A stretch of 64,000 nucleotides of DNA from CBDFKQ01 sp965248855 (lineage in GTDB: Bacteria; Bacteroidota; Bacteroidia; Cytophagales; 172606-1): assembly GCA_965248855.1 (NCBI GenBank), contig CBDFKQ010000012.1:629048-693047 (forward strand), in the 5' to 3' direction. The notes beneath the pieces were generated by a model. That model made no database searches, was not told where the DNA came from, and saw only the letters and a program-made list of their open reading frames with translations. Position 1 is the stretch's first letter; every line of letters begins with the position of its first letter. The translations under genes and the position numbers were made by a program. This document shows, one piece after another, positions 18,293 through 27,210 of this stretch.

Positions 18293-18881
18293 ATTTAAAA
18301 CCGAGGTACACTTTATGGCACAAAGTCTTTTTAAATGCACATTTACTTTATTATACATTAGGATATAAAGCATAGTAAGTACAAGACAATTTTAGAAAAT
18401 CACAAAAAATTTATATCCAATATAAGTAACTAAACAATGATTATGAATATTATGAAGTTTTTATTTTTGTAAGGTTGGTGTCGGCTTTCCCAAAATCTAG
18501 ACATTAACCCGCTTTCCAACCTTCAACACGATGACAACAACCGATTCAAACTTGAATAAATTAAAAATACCTAACTTTGAACTGTCATAATTATGGAAGT
18601 GACAGCCAATGCACGATTGGAAAAATTCATTATCCCATTTTTCTATTGCTTTTCTTACAGGTATAAGTGGTAAATGAAATTTAAAAAAATATTTTTAAAT
18701 TTAAAAATAAATCAGTTTTAGATGGGAAGGGAAATTCCCTCCTTTCTCTTCAATAGAAATAATAATCCTTGACATAGTTTATTGAACAAACCCAGTTAAT
18801 AGATAGCGCTCCTCCGTCATGTTTGTAACTTGAAGTTCTTGCTTAAAAAAAGATTGATAGAAATCATAATTACATTGAAAA
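18293..18881. other. Gene-less stretch with possible gene debris
   Basis: No intact gene is seen. On the minus strand, 18,497-18,693 holds an open stretch without a clear start that reads PLIPVRKAIEKWDNEFFQSC and then IGCHFHNYDSSKLGIFNLF. It includes a CxxCH heme-c-like motif and could be a cytochrome fragment. Just downstream of the aldehyde dehydrogenase stop, about 18,790-18,860, another minus-strand stretch reads KQELQVTNMTEERYLLTGFVQ then stop. Both look like remnants, not genes. Confidence 0.4.
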
Positions 18882-18893
18882 TTCTTTCCTACC

Positions 18894-20255
18894 TTATTCT
18901 CCAATATAAATCGTTTTAATATTTACAAATTCCTTCATTCCGAAATGAGATAGTTCTCTGCCATAACCGGATTTTTTTATTCCTCCAAATGGCAGATTAG
19001 TTTCTGATTTTACCCATGCATTTATAAATACACTTCCCGATTCAATCTCTCTGGCAAGCCTCTCACCTTTTTCTAAATCTTTTGTCCAGATGGAAGCGCC
19101 TAATCCATATCTGCTGCTATTCGCTAAGCTGATTGCTTCTTCATTGGTTTTTACAGAAACTACGGCTGCCAAAGGGCCAAATGTTTCTTCATTAAATGCC
19201 GGTGAGTTTTTTGGAACATTAATTAAAAGGCCGGGTTGAAAATTTGCATTTTCACAATTTCCTCCAATAATTAATTCTGCTCCGGCTTGTTTGCTCTCAT
19301 TGAGTTGTTTTAATAAAACCTCGGCTAAATCTTCCCTTGCCATGGGGCCCATTGTATTATTTTCTTCTAATGGATTACCTTGTTTTATAAGAGCTATTTG
19401 TTGAGTTAATAAATGTACAAATTCATCATGAACAGAGTTTATAACAATAAACCTTTTTGCTGCAATACAAGATTGCCCGGCGTTTTGCATACGAGATTTG
19501 ATCGCAATATCAGCAGCTTTATTTAAATCGGCATCTGCTAACACAATTAATGGGTCACTCCCACCCAATTCTAAAACAGTCCTTTTTATAAATTTTCCGG
19601 CTAGAGATGCTACAGAAGATCCTGCCATTTCACTACCCGTTAAAGAAATTCCCTGAACGACATCATTCGATATTACTTTCTCTATTTGATCAGATGGCAG
19701 TATTAAAGTTTGAAAAACTCCTTCAAGTGCACCTGCTTCTTTTATAATCTCTTCAATTTTTATTGCGCAACCTGTAACATTCTGAGCATGTTTTAACAAG
19801 GCTGTATTACCGGCCATTAAAGTTGGTGCGACAAATCGAAAAACTTGCCAGAATGGAAAATTCCATGGCATAATTGCTAATATCACTCCTAATGGTTCAA
19901 ATGCTGCAAAACTTTTTTTTGCTGAAGACGAAAGCTTTTCATCAAGTAAAAAATTTTCTCCGTTTTTAGCATAAAACTCACACGTTACAGCACATTTTTC
20001 AATTTCAGATCTACCTTCGGCAAGAACTTTTCCCATTTCCAAAGCCATCAACTTTGCAAGTTCTTCTTTATGAAACCGAAGTTTTTCTGCAACCTTAATT
20101 AATATCTCTCCTCTATGTAAAAAAGTTTCTTTTCGCCAAACTTTAAATGCTTGAGATGCTTTGTTTATTTTTTGTTCAATAATTTGATCAGAATCAATGG
20201 GATATTCAGCAATCAGTGATTGATTATAAGGTGAAATGGATTTAAATGTTTGCAT
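18894..20255 (-). CDS. NAD(P)-dependent aldehyde dehydrogenase, succinate-semialdehyde dehydrogenase type
   Basis: Predicted to oxidise an aldehyde, most likely succinate semialdehyde, to the acid. The 453 residues show the cofactor fold with MPWNFPFWQV, the general base Glu229 in VLELGGSDPL, and the nucleophile Cys263 in NAGQSCIAAKR. The C-terminal signature is FGGIKKSGYGRELSHFG. Length and sequence fit the short Sad/YneI-like group. It is not in an operon with GABA genes, so the physiological substrate is uncertain. Its 3' 95 bases are duplicated exactly at 4658-4752. Confidence 0.9.
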   Translation of the reverse strand: MQTFKSISPYNQSLIAEYPIDSDQIIEQKINKASQAFKVWRKETFLHRGEILIKVAEKLRFHKEELAKLMALEMGKVLAEGRSEIEKCAVTCEFYAKNGENFLLDEKLSSSAKKSFAAFEPLGVILAIMPWNFPFWQVFRFVAPTLMAGNTALLKHAQNVTGCAIKIEEIIKEAGALEGVFQTLILPSDQIEKVISNDVVQGISLTGSEMAGSSVASLAGKFIKRTVLELGGSDPLIVLADADLNKAADIAIKSRMQNAGQSCIAAKRFIVINSVHDEFVHLLTQQIALIKQGNPLEENNTMGPMAREDLAEVLLKQLNESKQAGAELIIGGNCENANFQPGLLINVPKNSPAFNEETFGPLAAVVSVKTNEEAISLANSSRYGLGASIWTKDLEKGERLAREIESGSVFINAWVKSETNLPFGGIKKSGYGRELSHFGMKEFVNIKTIYIGE

Positions 20256-20350
20256 ATAATGATTGTTTATTCAACCTAAGTTTAAATTTTATAAATACTG
20301 TAAAGAAATTGTACCTAAATTTTATTTTTTAGATAAACTTAGTAAAAACA

Positions 20351-20379
20351 AAAAAAACGGAGACAAACTCCGTTTTTTA
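20351..20379 (-). terminator. Intrinsic terminator of rho
   Basis: ACGGAG and CTCCGT pair around ACAAA, flanked by A and T runs, between the rho stop (20,421) and the next gene. On the minus strand it ends in eight T. It can act in both directions. Confidence 0.85.
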
Positions 20380-20420
20380 TATCCATATTTTATATTTAAA
20401 TCAAAATCTCAATAGCTTTT

Positions 20421-22124
20421 TTATCTGTTCATCGAAACTAAAAATTCTTCATTGTTTCTTGTTCCTTTCATATTATTTAGCAAAAACTCCATGGCTTCAT
20501 TAGAGTTCATGTCCGACATATGTTTACGAAGTATCCACACTCTCGCCAATTCATCTTCACTCATTAATAAATCTTCACGGCGAGTACCTGATGCCGGTAC
20601 ATCAATTGATGGATAAACGCGTTTGTTGGATAATTTTCTGTCGAGTTGAAGTTCCATATTTCCTGTTCCTTTAAACTCTTCAAAAATAACTTCATCCATT
20701 TTAGAACCTGTATCAATTAAAGCAGTAGCAATAATAGTCAGCGATCCACCATTTTCAACATTACGGGCAGCTCCAAAAAATCTTTTTGGTTTGTGCAAAG
20801 CATTCGCATCAACACCGCCTGATAAAATTTTACCTGACGACGGTACAACGGTATTATACGCACGCGCCAAACGAGTAATAGAATCTAATAAAATTACTAC
20901 ATCATGCCCGCATTCAACCATTCGCTTTGCTTTTTCAAGAACAATACTCGAAACTTTTACATGTCGCTCAGCCTGTTCATCAAAAGTAGATGCAATCACT
21001 TCAGCTTTTACACTTCGAGCCATATCTGTAACCTCTTCCGGTCTTTCATCTATAAGTAATACAATCAAATGAACTTCGGGATGGTTCTGAGCTATTGCGT
21101 TCGCAATTTGTTTTAATAAAACTGTTTTACCTGTTTTAGGTTGCGCTACAATCATTCCTCTTTGCCCTTTACCGATAGGTGCAAACAAATCAAGGATACG
21201 AGTTGAATATTGATCAGGTGTTGTACTTAAGTTTAATCTTTCTTCGGGAAAAAGAGGAGTAAGATATTCAAAAGGTATTCTGTCTCTAATTTCTTCAGTA
21301 GTTTTTCCATTAATAGTTTCAACGCGAAGCAATGCAAAATATTTTTCTCCTTCTTTTGGTGGCCTGATCTGCCCTCTTACCGTATCACCGGTTTTTAATC
21401 CAAATAGTTTTATTTGTGATGGGGAAACATATATATCATCAGGACTTGCTAAATAATTATAATCTGCTGCACGCAAAAAACCATAACCATCTTGCATAAT
21501 TTCCAAAACGCCTTCATTTTCAATCATCCCGTCAAACTCCCTAATGCTTCCATTTCCATTGCCTCCGACATTTACGCTAGGCTGTTTTTTAGGAAGTTTA
21601 TTGTTATTGTTGGAGTTATTATTGGATTGCGATTCTTTAAATTCCTTTTCTACCGGTTGGTTTTCCTGCTCTTCATTACTTTGTTTAACCTCAGGTGTTA
21701 AAACCTCGTTATTATTATTATTATTATTTTCTTCGGGCTGGGTTTCGTTATTGGAAGTGTGTTCTTCTTCGTTTATTGAAAATATTGAAGTTTCATCAAC
21801 CAATTGTTTTTTAGGTTTTATACCTATTTTTTCTTTAGTTAAAACGCCCTTTATACCATTGCCTACTTGTACGCTTTCTCTTTTAATTCTATTTCTACGA
21901 TGGTCGGTCGTACTTTTTTCTTCTGAGGGATTTTTCTCTTCCGGGTTATTAGAGGTTTCGGAAGATTCTATTGAACCTGAACCGGGTAATTTTGCCTGTT
22001 GATCCAGTATTTTGTAAATAAGGTCTTTTTTTACAAATTTCTTAATGTCTTTAACACCAAGTTGTTCTGCTATATCCCGGAGTTCGGATAGCAGCTTTAA
22101 GTTTAATTCTTCAATATTATGCAT
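20421..22124 (-). CDS. rho: Transcription termination factor Rho, with Asn-rich insertion
   Basis: Predicted hexameric RNA helicase that ends untranslated transcripts. The 567 residues comprise an N-terminal Rho_N helical domain (1-45, LNLKLLSELRDIAEQLGVKD), a long low-complexity insertion (about 50-205) rich in Asn, Glu, Ser and Lys, a cold-shock RNA-binding domain (about 205-275, EGVLEIMQDGYGFLR), and the RecA-type motor with Walker A Lys333 (AQPKTGKT) and the Q-loop/R-loop segments. E. coli Rho has 419 residues, so about 150 are inserted. The insertion includes poly-Asn runs encoded by an (ATT)n tract near 21,709-21,728. Confidence 0.96.
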   Translation of the reverse strand: MHNIEELNLKLLSELRDIAEQLGVKDIKKFVKKDLIYKILDQQAKLPGSGSIESSETSNNPEEKNPSEEKSTTDHRRNRIKRESVQVGNGIKGVLTKEKIGIKPKKQLVDETSIFSINEEEHTSNNETQPEENNNNNNNEVLTPEVKQSNEEQENQPVEKEFKESQSNNNSNNNNKLPKKQPSVNVGGNGNGSIREFDGMIENEGVLEIMQDGYGFLRAADYNYLASPDDIYVSPSQIKLFGLKTGDTVRGQIRPPKEGEKYFALLRVETINGKTTEEIRDRIPFEYLTPLFPEERLNLSTTPDQYSTRILDLFAPIGKGQRGMIVAQPKTGKTVLLKQIANAIAQNHPEVHLIVLLIDERPEEVTDMARSVKAEVIASTFDEQAERHVKVSSIVLEKAKRMVECGHDVVILLDSITRLARAYNTVVPSSGKILSGGVDANALHKPKRFFGAARNVENGGSLTIIATALIDTGSKMDEVIFEEFKGTGNMELQLDRKLSNKRVYPSIDVPASGTRREDLLMSEDELARVWILRKHMSDMNSNEAMEFLLNNMKGTRNNEEFLVSMNR

Positions 22125-22557
22125 ACTTGCAGGAAGGGATTACAGGAGATTAATGGTTTTAATTAAAAATATTTTTGAATTAGAAATGTTTTTAAAACAT
22201 GTTTTTTTAAATAATAAAATAAACAACTAATAATTTATGATGGGATTGAAGATATAATTTGAGAATTTAGCACTAAAAATGCCCCTAAATATTAAAAAAT
22301 TAAATAAGTTGATCTTTTTAATTAAACAAAGGATTATTTTTATTATCTATATCAGTGAGGTAAAACTCCTTCTGGCGATAAAAGCCTTTGATTTTTGATT
22401 GGGCAATTAAAAGGATTTCTAACTGCTTAGCAAAGAACTGATATTTTTTTTTATAATACAAATTATAATATAAACTTTTATATATAAAATCTGTTCCAAA
22501 AAATTAAATGAAAAAATATAATAGATTAAATATAAAAAAATTGGAACAAATCACTTT
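22125..22557. other. Gene-less stretch upstream of rho with a possible remnant
   Basis: On the minus strand, 22,318-22,496 is open without a usable start and ends KYQFFAKQLEILLIAQSKIK then GFYRQKEFYLTDIDNKNNPL. The piece is strongly protein-like but I cannot identify it. It is probably the C-terminal remnant of a lost gene. The rho promoter should lie between 22,125 and 22,320. Confidence 0.4.
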
Positions 22558-23700
22558 CTATTTTTCTTCTCGCTTGCTTTTTGCAGGAAGAAATCCATTA
22601 TGAAAAACTATTTTTTGGGTAGGTGAGGCAAAATCTGCCCCGGCTTGATGAACAATTTCTATAATTTTAAAATTTATTTCCTCTTTTACTCCCATATATA
22701 TATCCCAATCATATGTTTCAACAAAAAAAACAATAATAATGTTTATATAACTTTCTTTAAACTCGTCGAAATAAACGGATGACAGTTCGGATTTGGTGAG
22801 ATCATGCTCCGTTAAAACTTTTTTTATCTCGCTTACAATATACTTAATATTTTCTGCAGGTGTGGAATAATTAAGATTAATGGTAAACCGCGCACGCCTG
22901 AAACGGCGCTGGGTTAAATTATCCAATGCCTGATCGATTAACATTTTATTAGGCAGTGTTAAATAACTTCTATCCTGTGTTCTTATTCTGGTACTTCTAA
23001 AACCAACTCTTTCAACTGTTCCTGTTATTTCACCCACCTTCACCAAATCGCCTGCTACAAAAGGTTTATCTAAAAATATAGTGAAAGATGCAAAAAGATT
23101 TTCCAAACTTTCTTTTGCTGCCAGAGCTACTGCCAAACCACCGATTCCTAAACCTGCTACAATTGATGCAACATCTAAATTAAATATGGAGCCAAGGATA
23201 AATAAAAAAATAAAAATGGCCAAAAAAACTTTTGCAAGTTCTCTTACAAATGGAACGAGTTGATTATCAAATGTTGATTCGCTTAATTCCGCTTTTCTGG
23301 TGAAAGCTATTGATGAAAAATCAATAAATTTTAAAAGGATTCTTGCAACTGCCACTGTTACCAGAATGAAATAAAATTTCAAAATCACTAACCTTACCCC
23401 TATTTTTTCAACGGATCCCAAGTTCCATGATGGTGGAAAACGCAATTGATTAAATGATATATATAAAATAATAAGGGTAAGTAAGCCTTCAACGGGAGTT
23501 CGCAGTAGAGTTAAAAAATCGGTTATATGAACAAATTGAGAAGATCTTTTTTCGAAAATTTTATAAAATATTCGACTTATAAAGCCTGAAATAAAGCTTT
23601 TAATTAATAAACCTGTTAACAACACTATTAAAAATAATAAAATATCTTTAACTGGGTTTTCAAGTATTTTTCTATTTAAAATTTCATATATAAATTCCAA
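22558..23700 (-). CDS. MscS-family mechanosensitive ion channel
   Basis: Predicted membrane channel that opens under tension and protects against osmotic downshock. The 380 residues include about four or five hydrophobic segments in the first 200 (for example DILLFLIVLLTGLLIKSFI near 20-38 and VFLAIFIFLFILGSIF near 155-170). The pore-lining helix and beta domain follow: VAGLGIGGLAVALAAKESLE, LFASFTIFLDKPFVAGDLVKV, TVERVGFRSTRIRTQD. The C-terminal cytoplasmic alpha/beta domain is present. Larger than E. coli MscS (286 residues), it resembles the YbdG/YnaI-like sizes. Confidence 0.9.
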   Translation of the reverse strand: MEFIYEILNRKILENPVKDILLFLIVLLTGLLIKSFISGFISRIFYKIFEKRSSQFVHITDFLTLLRTPVEGLLTLIILYISFNQLRFPPSWNLGSVEKIGVRLVILKFYFILVTVAVARILLKFIDFSSIAFTRKAELSESTFDNQLVPFVRELAKVFLAIFIFLFILGSIFNLDVASIVAGLGIGGLAVALAAKESLENLFASFTIFLDKPFVAGDLVKVGEITGTVERVGFRSTRIRTQDRSYLTLPNKMLIDQALDNLTQRRFRRARFTINLNYSTPAENIKYIVSEIKKVLTEHDLTKSELSSVYFDEFKESYINIIIVFFVETYDWDIYMGVKEEINFKIIEIVHQAGADFASPTQKIVFHNGFLPAKSKREEK

Positions 23701-23783
23701 GAGTATTTATTTTTGATTATTGGCAAAGCTAAAACGATATGTTAAATGAAAAACAATAATTAATAAATAATTAAAAGAATATA

Positions 23784-23815
23784 TAAAAAACGATATTAAT
23801 ATTTAGATATTTTTG
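23784..23815. repeat. Dispersed AT-rich repeat variant overlapping a gene end
   Basis: AAAAACGATATTAATATTTAGATATTTTTG resembles the intergenic element core ACGATATTGATATTT. It overlaps the last codons of the HEAT-repeat gene. Confidence 0.45.
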
Positions 23816-24338
23816 GAAATTTATTATTTGAAACCATCTTTACACGGCTTACAAAGGCCGGTTTCTCCATATCAAGATTGTCATTAAGAATAATTTTTAA
23901 CTCTGCCATAAGTTCTGGATAGATGTTGCAAATTCGGTGGGCAACGCTAATAGCAAAAGCACGAATGGCAACTGCCTCCTCTCTGTTTACTATGGTATTA
24001 AAACAAATATCTAAGATTTTTGTCTCCCATTTTTCAGGAATTTCAACAAATTGAAGCAATCGAAAAATATTTCTTTTTACGGCATCGTGCACATCCTTTT
24101 CCAGTAATTTAATAATCTCTTCATAATAAGGTTTAATTAAAAATGGATAATTAATAACAACATGTGATAAGACCCATGCAGACCTTTGAATAACAAGGAG
24201 ATCATCGCCAAAAAATAAATTTATTAATTCTGTAAATTTGTTTTCATCGTTACCGATATAGTGAACAATTTTTGTTATTTGACTTTTACTGTGTTCTGTT
24301 AAAAGTTCTTCTCTGATATTAACACCTATAGTACACAT
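23796..24338 (-). CDS. HEAT-repeat-like helical protein
   Basis: A soluble 180-residue protein made of paired helices: EELLTEHSKSQITKIVHYIG, LLVIQRSAWVLSHVVINYPF, YYEEIIKLLEKDVHDAVKRN, REEAVAIRAFAISVAHRICN. This pattern fits HEAT/armadillo-like repeats, with a conserved look to small Bacteroidota adaptor proteins. An open frame continues 50 codons upstream to 24,488, but that part is Lys/Ile-rich intergenic-type sequence, so I place the start at the internal Met (MCTIGVNIREELL). Function is unknown; such folds usually mediate protein binding. Confidence 0.7.
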   Translation of the reverse strand: MCTIGVNIREELLTEHSKSQITKIVHYIGNDENKFTELINLFFGDDLLVIQRSAWVLSHVVINYPFLIKPYYEEIIKLLEKDVHDAVKRNIFRLLQFVEIPEKWETKILDICFNTIVNREEAVAIRAFAISVAHRICNIYPELMAELKIILNDNLDMEKPAFVSRVKMVSNNKFPKISKY

Positions 24339-24530
24339 AAAATATTTAAGACTAACTATTATATAAATTGATTTATTTTTTACTTTTAATCTTTTATTTA
24401 AGATAAAAGATTGAATTTTGGAGCTTTTACATTCCAATCTCTTATGTTTATACCTCACGAGAATGACTTCCAATGCAATCCCTCCCAAAAAGAAAATAAA
24501 AATAAATCAATCGCAAAAATTAAATAATTT

Positions 24531-24577
24531 TATAATTATGAGTTTATCGATATCAGTATATTCATAATTGGTAAATT
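24531..24577. repeat. Dispersed AT-rich repeat, good copy
   Basis: TATAATTATGAGTTTATCGA then TATCAGTATATTCATAATTG. The ends TATAATTATGA and TCATAATT are near inverted complements, giving a palindromic element upstream of the GH43 gene. Confidence 0.7.
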
Positions 24578-24624
24578 AAATAATTTTAAAATTCTCAAAA
24601 AAATAAATAAAAATCAAAAATAAA

Positions 24625-25710
24625 ATGATCGTAAAAAAAACAATATCCATTCTCATATTACTTTTTCCTTCCCTTCTTTTTGCCCAAAAAAATATTTCAT
24701 TTAAACCGGGGCAAATTTGGAAAGATATTGAAGGCAATCCTATTGAAGCACATGGCGGGGGAATATTAAAAGTTAAAAATACATATTATTGGTATGGCGA
24801 AAATCATAAACTTGGCAGTGGAAATAAAACCGGAATTTCATGCTACTCTTCCACTGACCTTTTAAATTGGAAAAATGAAGGAGTTGTTTTTAAAAAGGAA
24901 TTACTTCCACTGATGTTTCAGGATACAGGTGCATGCGAAAGACCCAAAGTGATATACAATTCAAAAACCAAAAAATATGTTATGTGGATGCACCTGGTAT
25001 CTAACAATCATCGTGAAGCGGATGCAGGCGTGGCTGTTTCTGATTATCCTGTCGGCCCTTTTAAATTTTTAAATCATTTTCGCCCCATAGCTTTTAATTA
25101 TGGTTATAAAAATGGCTCAGGCAGAACTTGGGGATATAACCCGGATGAAGAAGAAAAAGGAAATACCTATCGGGACATGACTTTGTTTAAAGATGAAAAT
25201 AATAAAGCATATACTGTTTATGCATCAGAAGATAATGCAACAATGTATGTAGTTGAACTGAATGAAAATTATACGGATATTAAAAGGCCTTATCTGGAAG
25301 GGAAAACTTGGGCAAGGATTTTAATTGGGGAATTCCGTGAAGCGCCTGCACTCGTTAAACACAAAGGGAAATATTTAATTATTACTTCAGGTACAACAGG
25401 TTGGGAACCGAATCCGACAAAATATGCTATTGCAAATAATATTTTTGGCCCATGGGAAAACAAAGGCGATCCCTGTGTAGGAACAGAAAAAGAAACTACA
25501 TTTAAATCTCAATCAACATTTATTATTCCTGCACCGGGTAAATGTAAGGATTGTTTTATTTATTTAGGAGACAGATGGAATGGAAAACAACTTCAAAATT
25601 CAACATATGTCTGGCTGCCTTTTATAATAAAAGATAACAATATAAAGCTTGAATTTTTGAAAGAATGGAATTTTGAAATTTATTCTAAATTAAATGGTTC
25701 TTCATTTTAA
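24625..25710 (+). CDS. Glycoside hydrolase family 43-like exported protein
   Basis: Predicted five-bladed beta-propeller glycosidase, exported by a signal peptide (to about 21, SLLFAQ). The 361 residues include IEAHGGGILKVKNTYYWYGE, a typical first-blade motif of GH43 proteins, SSTDLLNWKNEG, RPKVIYNSKTKKYVMWMHL, RDMTLFKDENNKAYTVYASE and REAPALVKHKGKYLIITSG. The acidic residues in these blades are candidates for the catalytic triad. Likely substrates are arabinan, xylan or galactan side chains; the sequence does not decide. It has no SusCD partner nearby. Confidence 0.82.
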   Translation: MIVKKTISILILLFPSLLFAQKNISFKPGQIWKDIEGNPIEAHGGGILKVKNTYYWYGENHKLGSGNKTGISCYSSTDLLNWKNEGVVFKKELLPLMFQDTGACERPKVIYNSKTKKYVMWMHLVSNNHREADAGVAVSDYPVGPFKFLNHFRPIAFNYGYKNGSGRTWGYNPDEEEKGNTYRDMTLFKDENNKAYTVYASEDNATMYVVELNENYTDIKRPYLEGKTWARILIGEFREAPALVKHKGKYLIITSGTTGWEPNPTKYAIANNIFGPWENKGDPCVGTEKETTFKSQSTFIIPAPGKCKDCFIYLGDRWNGKQLQNSTYVWLPFIIKDNNIKLEFLKEWNFEIYSKLNGSSF

Positions 25711-25733
25711 AATTTTATCAGACATAAATAATT

Positions 25734-25767
25734 AAAATAAATGTTTGGCTTACCAAACATTTATTTT
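25734..25767. terminator. Bidirectional terminator between convergent genes
   Basis: AAAATAAATGTTTGG at 25,734-25,748 pairs perfectly over 15 bases with CCAAACATTTATTTT at 25,753-25,767 around CTTA. It sits between the convergent GH43 and glycosyltransferase genes. Confidence 0.85.
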
Positions 25768-25846
25768 AATTTATCAGATGGATTTACTCGGACCTGAGTG
25801 ATTATTTTCTTAAAATTTCGCACCACGATTTAAAAGTTTCTATTTT

Positions 25847-27025
25847 TTATCCTTCTGCTCTTTTTGATTTTTCCCAAATTACTGATTGTGAGCCTTTCAA
25901 ATACCTGAAAAACCCTGCAAAGACAGCATAGTTCATTATGAAAAAATAATAAGGAATAAAAAAAACCTTTATTTTAATTTCCTTTTTAGCCATTATAAAA
26001 CCTGTTAGTGCAGATAAATAAAATAATACCTGCAACAATAAAATGATTTGAAATAAGGAGGAATATGTTGCGAGAAATAAATTGGATATAAATAAAAATA
26101 AAAGGCAAAGTGGTGCTATTGTCCACCGGAGTACACGATGAGAAACATATTGAAATGTTAAAATTTTGTATTTAAACGGATTAAGCAAACTTTTTAATCT
26201 CACTATTGATTGAATACCACCTGCAGCAATTCTTACTTTTCTTTTTAATTCCTCTTTTACATCTGCAGAAGCAGTTTCTATTGCAACAGCTTTGGGTTCA
26301 TAAATCACTCTAAAACCTTTTTGTGCAATTCTTAAAGTTAAATAAAAATCTTCTATGAGAGTATCTTTAGGAATATCTTCATATAATTCTGTTCGGATGG
26401 CAAATAATTCTCCTGCAGCACCGACTACAGTTAATAATTCAGAATCCCAGGTTTTTAATTTGGATTCATATTTCCAATAAAATCCTTCTCCTGCGCCACT
26501 TGCCGAGTCATTTTCTTTTTCTAAAATTTGTTTTTCTCCTGCTACAGCTCCCACATCTTTATGTGCAAAATGCCTGACTATATTTTGCAATGCAGTGTCA
26601 TTTAAAAGCGTGTTGGCATCGGTAAATATCACTATCGGAGATGTTATAAATTCCATAATACGATGCACGGCAGCAATTTTTCCCTGTCTCTCGGGTTGAT
26701 GAAAAAGCCTTACCTGTGAATAATTTTTAACAATAGCCGGTGTTTGATCAGTTGAACCGTCGGTCACTATTATTATTTTTAGTTTTTGATGGGGATATAA
26801 TAATTTTAAAGAATTAAGAATCTTTTTTTCAATGTATTTTTCTTCATTATAAGCAGCAATAACCAGAGAAATTTCAGGCTCATAAAGTAAATAGTCTGTC
26901 TGAGGTTTTTTAAAAAACTTTCTTTTACATTTTATTATTATAAAAAGCAAAATACCATAACCGATATAAGAATAAAACAGGATGAAAAAACTGCACCAAA
27001 AAACAAAATTTAAAAAATAAAACAT
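25847..27025 (-). CDS. Membrane glycosyltransferase family 2
   Basis: Predicted processive or membrane-anchored GT2 enzyme of 392 residues. It has an N-terminal membrane helix (about 5-28), a GT-A domain with VIAAYNEEKYIEKKILNSLK, VTDGSTDQTP and the DxD-like FTDAN, an acceptor-site segment TLIEDFYLTLRIAQKGFRVI, and three C-terminal membrane helices (about 290-380). The layout resembles IcaA/PgaC or hyaluronan-synthase-like enzymes, but the QxxRW motif is replaced by RKVRIAAGGIQS. Substrate and product are unknown; a role in surface polysaccharide is likely. Confidence 0.87.
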   Translation of the reverse strand: MFYFLNFVFWCSFFILFYSYIGYGILLFIIIKCKRKFFKKPQTDYLLYEPEISLVIAAYNEEKYIEKKILNSLKLLYPHQKLKIIIVTDGSTDQTPAIVKNYSQVRLFHQPERQGKIAAVHRIMEFITSPIVIFTDANTLLNDTALQNIVRHFAHKDVGAVAGEKQILEKENDSASGAGEGFYWKYESKLKTWDSELLTVVGAAGELFAIRTELYEDIPKDTLIEDFYLTLRIAQKGFRVIYEPKAVAIETASADVKEELKRKVRIAAGGIQSIVRLKSLLNPFKYKILTFQYVSHRVLRWTIAPLCLLFLFISNLFLATYSSLFQIILLLQVLFYLSALTGFIMAKKEIKIKVFFIPYYFFIMNYAVFAGFFRYLKGSQSVIWEKSKRAEG

Positions 27026-27146
27026 TTGAATCTTAAATTATTTAAAAGTAAAATACTTTAAAGTTAAATTATAAATTTAACGGATGTAATACCGCTAAGG
27101 CAAAGTAACAAGCTTTTTAATTCAACAACTACAAGCCGGTATTTCA

Positions 27147-27210
27147 TTTTAGGAAGCCTTGAATATAAAACCTATATCCTAAAACCCTATAATCCTAATT
27201 CAGAAATCTC
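27147..27210. repeat. Inverted AATCCTAA-type intergenic repeat
   Basis: TTTTAGGA (27,147-27,154) and TCCTAAAA (27,177-27,184) pair, followed by ATAATCCTAATTCAG. The same words recur in a longer hairpin at 50,817-50,893. It lies just downstream of polA and may help end that transcript. Confidence 0.5.

Noticed and set aside
21544..22002. 152-codon plus-strand frame opposite rho
   Set aside because: It is the Ser/Leu-rich mirror of the low-complexity Rho insertion, with no start signal or homology.
24339..24488. 50-codon N-terminal extension of the HEAT-repeat protein
   Set aside because: Residues are Lys/Ile-rich like translated intergenic DNA; the internal Met gives a compact helical protein.
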